Below the pieces are notes generated by a model that ran no database searches, was not told the DNA's origin, and saw only the letters and a list, made by a program, of their open reading frames with translations. The position numbers and the translations under genes were made by a program. Below, in pieces: positions 43,287 through 50,800 of a DNA stretch of 64,000 nt. How positions within the stretch are numbered: position 1 is the first letter of the stretch; each line of letters starts with the position of its first letter. Source of the stretch: Prorocentrum cordatum (taxonomy: Eukaryota; Sar; Dinophyceae; Prorocentrales; Prorocentraceae); the NCBI GenBank assembly GCA_963575745.1, contig CAUYUJ010016061.1:253858-317857 (forward strand), in the 5' to 3' direction.

Positions 43287-44788
43287 GTCGGGGAGCCGAA
43301 AAGGGCGCACCTTCCTTGTCCTGGTTTTGCTCCGCATCGGCCACCACTCCCCGTCGCCAAGGCCGAAGGCGGTCAGGAAAAACAGGGGCCAGGGTGGTGC
43401 CCTAGGAGAGGCCCCGGGACCAGTTTTTCCAGCGACGATCGCGGCCCCGGGGGGAGACGCGGACCACGCCGGGGAGCCCCCGAGGCCTCTCAGATCTTGG
43501 GCGTCGTGGAAATGGTGCTCGCGACGGGCGTCTTCGGCCCAGCTCTGGGGACCTGGGGCCCTCACGGATCGATCCAGGTCGACAAAGGCCGCAGGAGGAT
43601 GAGGGGCGTTCCCAGAGCTTTCAGGAGAGGAACAAACACACAGACACAATTAATCGGCCACTCCCAGGAAAATATAGGAAAATATGGGAAGTGGTGGGGA
43701 AGACAGAAACCCAGAAAATATAGGAAAATATGGATAATATTCTTATTTGTGTGTATTTATTTGTGTGTCCTGGGGCCCCTTCGAGCTTGGAAGACTCGAA
43801 TTTTCGAGTCGCCAGCTCCTGGACCTCTCGAGCACTTGGGGCCGGCAGCTGATCCCGGCCGGCCGCCTCCCTCTCGGCGGGACCGAGGTGGGCGTGCGCG
43901 GGACATCCTTCCGATGGCTCACCCACGCGCCGCAGTCCCCGCCAAATCGATCCCTCCAGATCTCAGGAGGGGAAGAAACACACAGACACAATTAATCGTC
44001 GATTCCCCAGAAAATATGGGAAAATATGGGAAGTGGGGGGGAAGACAGAAACCCAGAAAATATGGGAAAATATGGGGAGTCTTTTTATTTGTGTGTATTT
44101 ATTTGTGTGTCCTGGGGGCCCTTCAAGATCGCATGCCCCCGAGTGGTCGGAGCCGAGCAATTCCGAAGGGACCACCTGGAGAAACCTCTGAATTTCACCA
44201 TTGTCCGAGGTTGCTCCGCGCATGTCGCATCGCCTCCGCTGCCGAAGCGCAGTGCCGCAGACGTGCTGCTGGAGCACATTATTCAGGAGGGGAAAAAACA
44301 TACAGACACAATGAATCGCCGATTCCCCAGAAAATATGGGAAAATATGGGAAATGGCGGGGAAGACAAAAACCCAGAAAATGTCAGAGGTGAAGGGGTGA
44401 GATCGAAGTGGAACGGAGAGCCCCCCTACCGGGAAATCGATTTCGGTTTCGTGTTCGTGCCGTGCGGCCGAGGCGAAGCTGCGTGGGCGGGCGAGAGAAA
44501 GTCTCCTGTGGCTGAGGCGCGGCCGGACCAAGTGTCTCCGTTCCGGGCGGCCGGGGACCCGCGGTGTCCCGCCGGTGTCCCGCTGGTGTCCCGTGTGGCT
44601 GAGGCGCGGCCGGACCAAATGTCTCCCTTCTGGGCGGCTTGGGGCCCGCGGTGTCCCGCCGGTGTCCCGCTGGTGTCCCGTGTGGCTGAGGCGCGGCCGG
44701 ACCAAATGATTCCCTTCCGGGCGGCCGGGGCCCCGCGGTGTCCCGCCGGTGTCCCGCCGGTGTCCCGCCGGTGTCCCGTCGGTGTCCC

Positions 44789-44861
<73 letters not shown>

Positions 44862-47800
44862 GTGAGTTCGGTAGTGAGATCGATAGTGGGACCGAATGTG
44901 AGATGGATTGTGAGATCGTTTAAGATGTCGATAGTGAGATCGATAGTGAGACCGACTGTGAGATCGATAGTGAGACCGATTGTGATATCGATAGTGAGAT
45001 CGATAGTGAGACCGAATGTGAGATCGATTGTGAGTATGATTGTGATATCGATAGTGAGACCGAACGAGAGATCGATAATGACTTCGATAGTGAGTTCGAT
45101 AGTGAGATCGATAGTCGGATCGACTGTGAGATCGATTGTGAGATCGGTTGTGATATCGATAGTGAGATCGATAGTGAGACCGAATGTGGGATCGGTTGTG
45201 AGATCGATAGTGAGATCGATTGTGAGATCGATCGAATGAGACCGATAGTGATATCGATAGTGAGATTGTTAGTGAGACCGAATGTGAGATCGATTGTGAG
45301 ACCGATTGTGATATCGATAGTGAGGTCGATAGTGAGACCGAATGCGAGATCGATTGTGAGATCTATAGTGAGATTGATTGTGAGATCGATAGCCAGATCG
45401 ATTGTGAGATCGATCGAATGAGATCGATAATGAGATCGATAGTGAGATCGATAGTGAGATCGATCGAGTGCGACGGTGGTCCCTCCCCCCCCTCACCTCC
45501 TTATCACCCGAAGGGTGGTCTATGCGGTAGGAAAATATAAGGGAATATTTTCATTGGTGTGTATTTATGTGTGTGTCCCAGGGCCCCTTCAAATGTCGCA
45601 TCGTCTCCGCTGCCGAAGCGCAATGCCGCAAACGTGCTGCCGGAGCACATTGCGCTGGCCGTGCGGCCCCCCAGCGATGCAAACGGGGTGCTCCACCTCC
45701 GTTAGGGCGTCAAGGGTGGCCATGAAGAATCCCGACGCGTCGCACTGATTATTGGGAACGGCAAATTCTGGCCTGCGAAACTACCCTGCGCTCGCGGCGA
45801 CGGCCAACGGCCGGGCGGAGTCGACCCCCCCGCCCTGAACAGAGGGACGATCGGCCTGAGTCCAGAGTCGTTTTTGTGGGCAGTCCTGGAGCGGTTTTGT
45901 TCTAGATGTCAGATCTGTTGGCAGGTGCAGTCGGTGCAGATGAGTAGGTCGCACTTTTCGGGTCAAGGGCACGGTCAGACCGAGGCATAAGATCGAGGTC
46001 GCTTCGGGGAGTGTGCCCTAATGTTCTTCTTGTTTGTGGGGTGTTCTTGTGCATCCTGGAGGAGGGTGCCCTCGAATCTTCTTCAGTGTGGCCGGGGGAG
46101 TGTCTCATCTTCTCGAAGGGTGGTCTTCTGCCCTGGGTCCAGATCGGACCCTTCGCGTCCGGAGCATCTTCGTGCCCTCGCACCCCCCTTCCCTCCAGAG
46201 GAGTTTTGCATCCTCTCGGGATGGCCTCTCGTATGCGGCACACCTACCCCTCCCCCGCTGGAAGGAGGGAGGGAGGACGGAAGCGAGAGAGGAGGCAGCA
46301 GTCGGCGGCGAGCGAGGGGGGGAAGCGAGAAGGAAAAGGCCTCCTCAGAAGGCGGCGGGACTTCTCAGAAGGCCCCCTGCCTTCTGGGAAGCCTCCCGGA
46401 GGACTTCCGAGCCTCCGGAACAGGCCCGCCGCCTCTCCCTTCCCCCCCGGGGCTCGCCGCCGAAGCGGGCGATGAGCGCCTCTGGTGCACAGCTCGACGT
46501 CTGGGCACACTAGACCACTCGAGTGGGAGGAGGAGGAGGAGGAGGAGGAGGAGGAGGCGGAGGAGGAGGAGGAGGGGGAGGGGGAGGAGGAGGAGGAGGA
46601 GGAGGGGGAGGCGGAGGAGGAGGAGGACGAGCCTCACGCGTCGCGCCCCTGCGGCCCGGGGACCGGAGGCCTGCCCTTCTGCCGGGCGGCCGCGCGGGAG
46701 CGCGGAGCTCCCTGCGCGGGCTCTGCAAGGCCACACTGGCGGCCACCGGAGCGCGTGGGGCCTGCATGGCCACCGGCAGCCGCAGGAACGTGTGATTTTT
46801 GTTTTCGCTTGGCCACCGGCAACCACAAGTTGAGGGGCGAAGAACGGTATAACATAATTGGTTCGCCGTCGGGGACACCTGCCCCAGGGCGGCTGGAAAG
46901 TTTATACCCTTACGGTGGCACCGTAGGGGCATAGACTTTCCAGCCGCCCAGGGACAGGCGCCCCCGACAGCGAAAAAAATTATGTTATACCGTTCTCCGC
47001 CCGTTAAACAAGAGCGTGGGATGTTCCATGACTGCGCGTGGCACGGGGTCCCCTGAGCTGTCGACCCCTCCTCGAAGATTCAGTCTTCGTCCCAGTTCGT
47101 CTCTTGAGATGGCCCTGGAGCCCAGAGGAGGACGTTGGAGGTCCGGACTTTTGGCTCCTCATGTCCCCGTCTATTGCGGCTCGTGCTGGATTCACGGCAC
47201 ACTGTCCGCGCTAAACGACCGGATCAAGATCATGCGCAAGGCCGAGTGGCCAGACGTGCGGCTTGGGCGCCAGACGGTTATGGACTTCGGCCACGGGCAG
47301 AAGGGCTCTCTCCTCCGCCTCCTCCTCCTCCTCCTCCTCCTCCTCCTCCTCCTCCTCCTCCTCCTCCTCCTCCTCCTCCTCCACGTCCTCGAGCAGAGAT
47401 GCTGCGTCTTTCGTTGCGCCCGGCAGCCTGAGTAATTTCTACACTACCTTTCCTGGGGGGTCGGCACGCGAACCATGCCATTGGGGCCTTCAGCGAAGCT
47501 CCCTGTGGGGCCGCGAATCGTGTGAAGGGTGTGCCAGTGTGGAGGGGGGGGGGGGGCGGCGGGGGGCATGCGAACCATGCCACGGCGGCCTTCGGTGGAA
47601 CTCCCTATGGGGCCACGAAGCGTGTGAAGGGTGTGCCACAATGGAATGGGGGGGGTGGGCGTGCGAACCATGCCACTGTGGCCTTCGGTGGAGCTCCCTA
47701 TGGGGCCACAAAGCGTGTAAGTGGCGTGCCACGGTGGAGGGGGGGCGGCATGCGAACCCTGCCACTGGGGCCTTCGGTGGAGCTCCCTATGGAGCCACGA

Positions 47801-50800
47801 AGCGTGGGGGGCGGCATGCGAACCATGCCTCTGGCGCCTTCGGTGGAGCTCCCTATGGGGCCACGAAGCGTGTGAGGGGTGTGCCACAGTGGAGGGGCAT
47901 GCGGACCATGCCACTGGGGCCTTCGGTGGAGCTCCCTATGAAGCCACGAAACGTGTGAGGGGTGTGCCACAATGGAATGGGGGGGGTGGGCGTGCGAACC
48001 ATGCCACTGGGGCCTTCGGTGGAGCTCCCTATGGGGCCGCGAAACGTGTGAGGAATGTGCCACAATGGAGGGGGGAAGGGCATGCGACCCATGCCACTGG
48101 GACATTCGGTGGGGCTTCCTGAGGGACCACGAAACGTGTGAGGGGTGTGCCAAAGCGAGGGTGGTGACAGGAGGAGGGAGGAGCGGGAGGAGGAGGAGGA
48201 GAAGAAGAGGAGGGGAAGAAGGAGATGCGAGGACTGTATCTTCAAGATGGGGGCCCTGCTACCGTCGCTCCCCTCCCCCCCGCCTCCTGCTCCTCCAACC
48301 TCCCCCATCATCTTCCTCCTCCGTCTGATCCTCCTCCCCCCGCATGCGCATTCCCGCGTGCGCGTGGGGGCAAGGGCAGGTGGACAAGCCTTCCAAGAGG
48401 CTCAGCCACCTGGGCAGAGCGCACCTTATTGCCCCCCTCGCCCGGGTCCTCGCCCTCCTCGCCCGGCTCCTCGCCCTCCTGGCCCTCGAGCCTCGCTCTC
48501 CTGGCCATGACCCTCGGCGGTGCGCCCAGAGCCCAGACCCCCCCCCCTGACGTCTTGAGCTCGGTTCGGTTCGGCGCTCCGCGAGTGTCCTCGGCAAGCG
48601 AGCAGCAGCCAGGCAGGGCCGCATGCCATGGCTGCGAAGCCAGCGCCCAGATCGGTCATGGGCCGCGCCCCTTCCGGTGTCCGAGGCGACTCCATTCTGG
48701 CGAGGAGGCCACCCCCGCAGGGTGGAGTTTCTTCGCCGTTTTCGGCGCCCTGGGGCCGATTTCGGGCCCAGGGATCCCCAGAGAAAGCTAGCGGACGGAA
48801 CATGCCCCTCGGGAAGGGGCCGAGAGGTCCGGGGGCCACGACCTCGGCGGTCCACGGCAAGAGGCCCCGCCTCAGAGAGCGCGGGGCCGCTCGAGCTCTG
48901 AGAGTGCCGCACCCCTGGCGGAGGTCCCGGGGAGGGCTGCGGAGATCCTCGGAGGTGCCCAGAGGTCGGGGGCGGAAAAGGTGGGGGGGGGGTGATGATT
49001 AGGGGGGGGGGATATCATGGCGCGGGCCATGATTTTTCCTCAGATCTCAGGGCGCCTCCTCTTGATTTATTACGTCCCAGGCCCCCCCGCTGGGCCGCGC
49101 ACATGCACCCCCCTCTTGGCCGCTCCCGACAGAGGCTTCTGTGGGCCTCTGGAGCCCCAGAACGTGTCGAAAACGTGCAGTGTGAGTGTAAGAAATGGTC
49201 CTGGATCTTTTCGAGCAGGGCGAGGGTCTCTGCTCACACATGGCTCCCCAGCTAGCATCGCCTCCTCCGCTCGCCCCCAAGGACTGCGTGCCAGGGAAGA
49301 ACCTGAGCGAGCCCCCGCCGGGCTGCAACGGCGGCGACTCGTGGATGATCCACAAGTACCTCACGGAGCACAAGGTCGGAATAGGGGGAGCCGAATAGTG
49401 AGATGCTGCAGCCCAGACTCGGTAGGGAACCCCGTCCAGATGAAAGGGACAAGAGCGACGTATATGGAAAACATCTTGCGAGGCGGATCCTGATTCGATC
49501 GTATGTGGCAGGTCATGCTTGTAATCAGGTAGCCCTCGAAGGTGCCCGACGAGACGTGCATGCCCTATCAGGCCAAGAACATGGCATGCGACGCCTCCAA
49601 CAACTGCAGGAACTGCCTTCCGGACGGGAGCGAGACGGGCAAGTGCTGGCCGATCAAACACTACACAGGCTATGGCGTCAAAACGTATGGCAACGTGTCC
49701 GGCGAGAAAGCCATGATGAAGGAGACATGTGTACAGCTTCGGCTGCCTTCTTGCACCATCCATCCTCGTTATACAACCGATCATCGTTCAAGAAGCGTCC
49801 TCCCGGAAAGTTGGGCCAGCGTTTCTCGGCCAACATGCCAGTTTCTTGAGCACGTTAGCCCTTCTCCGGCGTTGACAACAGAAATGTGCCCAGGCTTGCT
49901 TCAAGACTTGCTTCAAGACATTTCCTGGAAGCTGGCCCGGATGTCTCGAATGATGCATTGCCTGATCATTTGTTCGGTTGTCTTTCTTCTCATCCTCCCC
50001 CCCCCTCCCCCTGGAGAAACGGATGCGAAGGAGATCTATGCCCGCGGGCCCATCGCCTGCTCCTTCGCCACCGACATGCGCTTCATGTTCCAGTACTCGG
50101 AGGTGGCCGTGCAGCACGAGGGGGTGTACGTCTCCAACAAGACCTTCACCGTGGACGACGTGGACCACGTCATGGAGGTTGGTGGAAGGAGGGCGGAGGG
50201 CGGCAGAGAGGAGGAGGAGGAGGAGGAGGCGGAGGAGGAGGAGGAGAGGAGGAGGAGGAGGAGGAGGAGGAGGAGGAGGAGGAGGAGGAGGAGGAGGCGG
50301 GCAGCGGAGGGCCCCCCTCCTCCCCCCTCCCTTCGCCTCCCACCCTCCTCCCTTCCCTCTCTGGTGCCACTCAGGCGACGGTTCGATTCCAGCAGGTCTC
50401 CCTGCTGGAGGGCATTGCGCACGCCGGCCGCTGCACTGCTCAGAGTCAGAGGCAGAGAGGGCGTGGAGCTCAAGAGAAACTCCTCCTCCTCCTCCTCCTC
50501 CTCCTCCTCCTCCTCCTCCTCCTCCTCCTCCTCCTCCTCCTCCCTCCTCCTCCTCTCCTCCTCCTCTCCTCCGCCCTCCTCCTCCTTCTCCTCCTCCTCC
50601 TCCCCCCCTCCTCCTCCTCCTCCTCCTCCTCCTCCTCCTCCTCCTCCTCCTCCTCCCTCCTCCTCCTCCTCCTCCTCCTCGCCCTCTCTGCCGCCCTCCG
50701 CCCTCCCGCTCACCCCCACCACCCTGCCCCACCCTGGCCCCCCGCGCGTGGGAGCGCACGCGGGGGAGGACTGAAGCTGGCTGGGCGGCCGGTGTGGCCA

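Noticed and set aside
43630-45239. 767-codon plus-strand frame spanning A elements and the 12-bp array
   Set aside because: Most of it reads through element A and the GAGATCGATAGT array (IVRSIVRS). The length is due to repeats whose unit is divisible by three. Only the short segments between A elements were kept.
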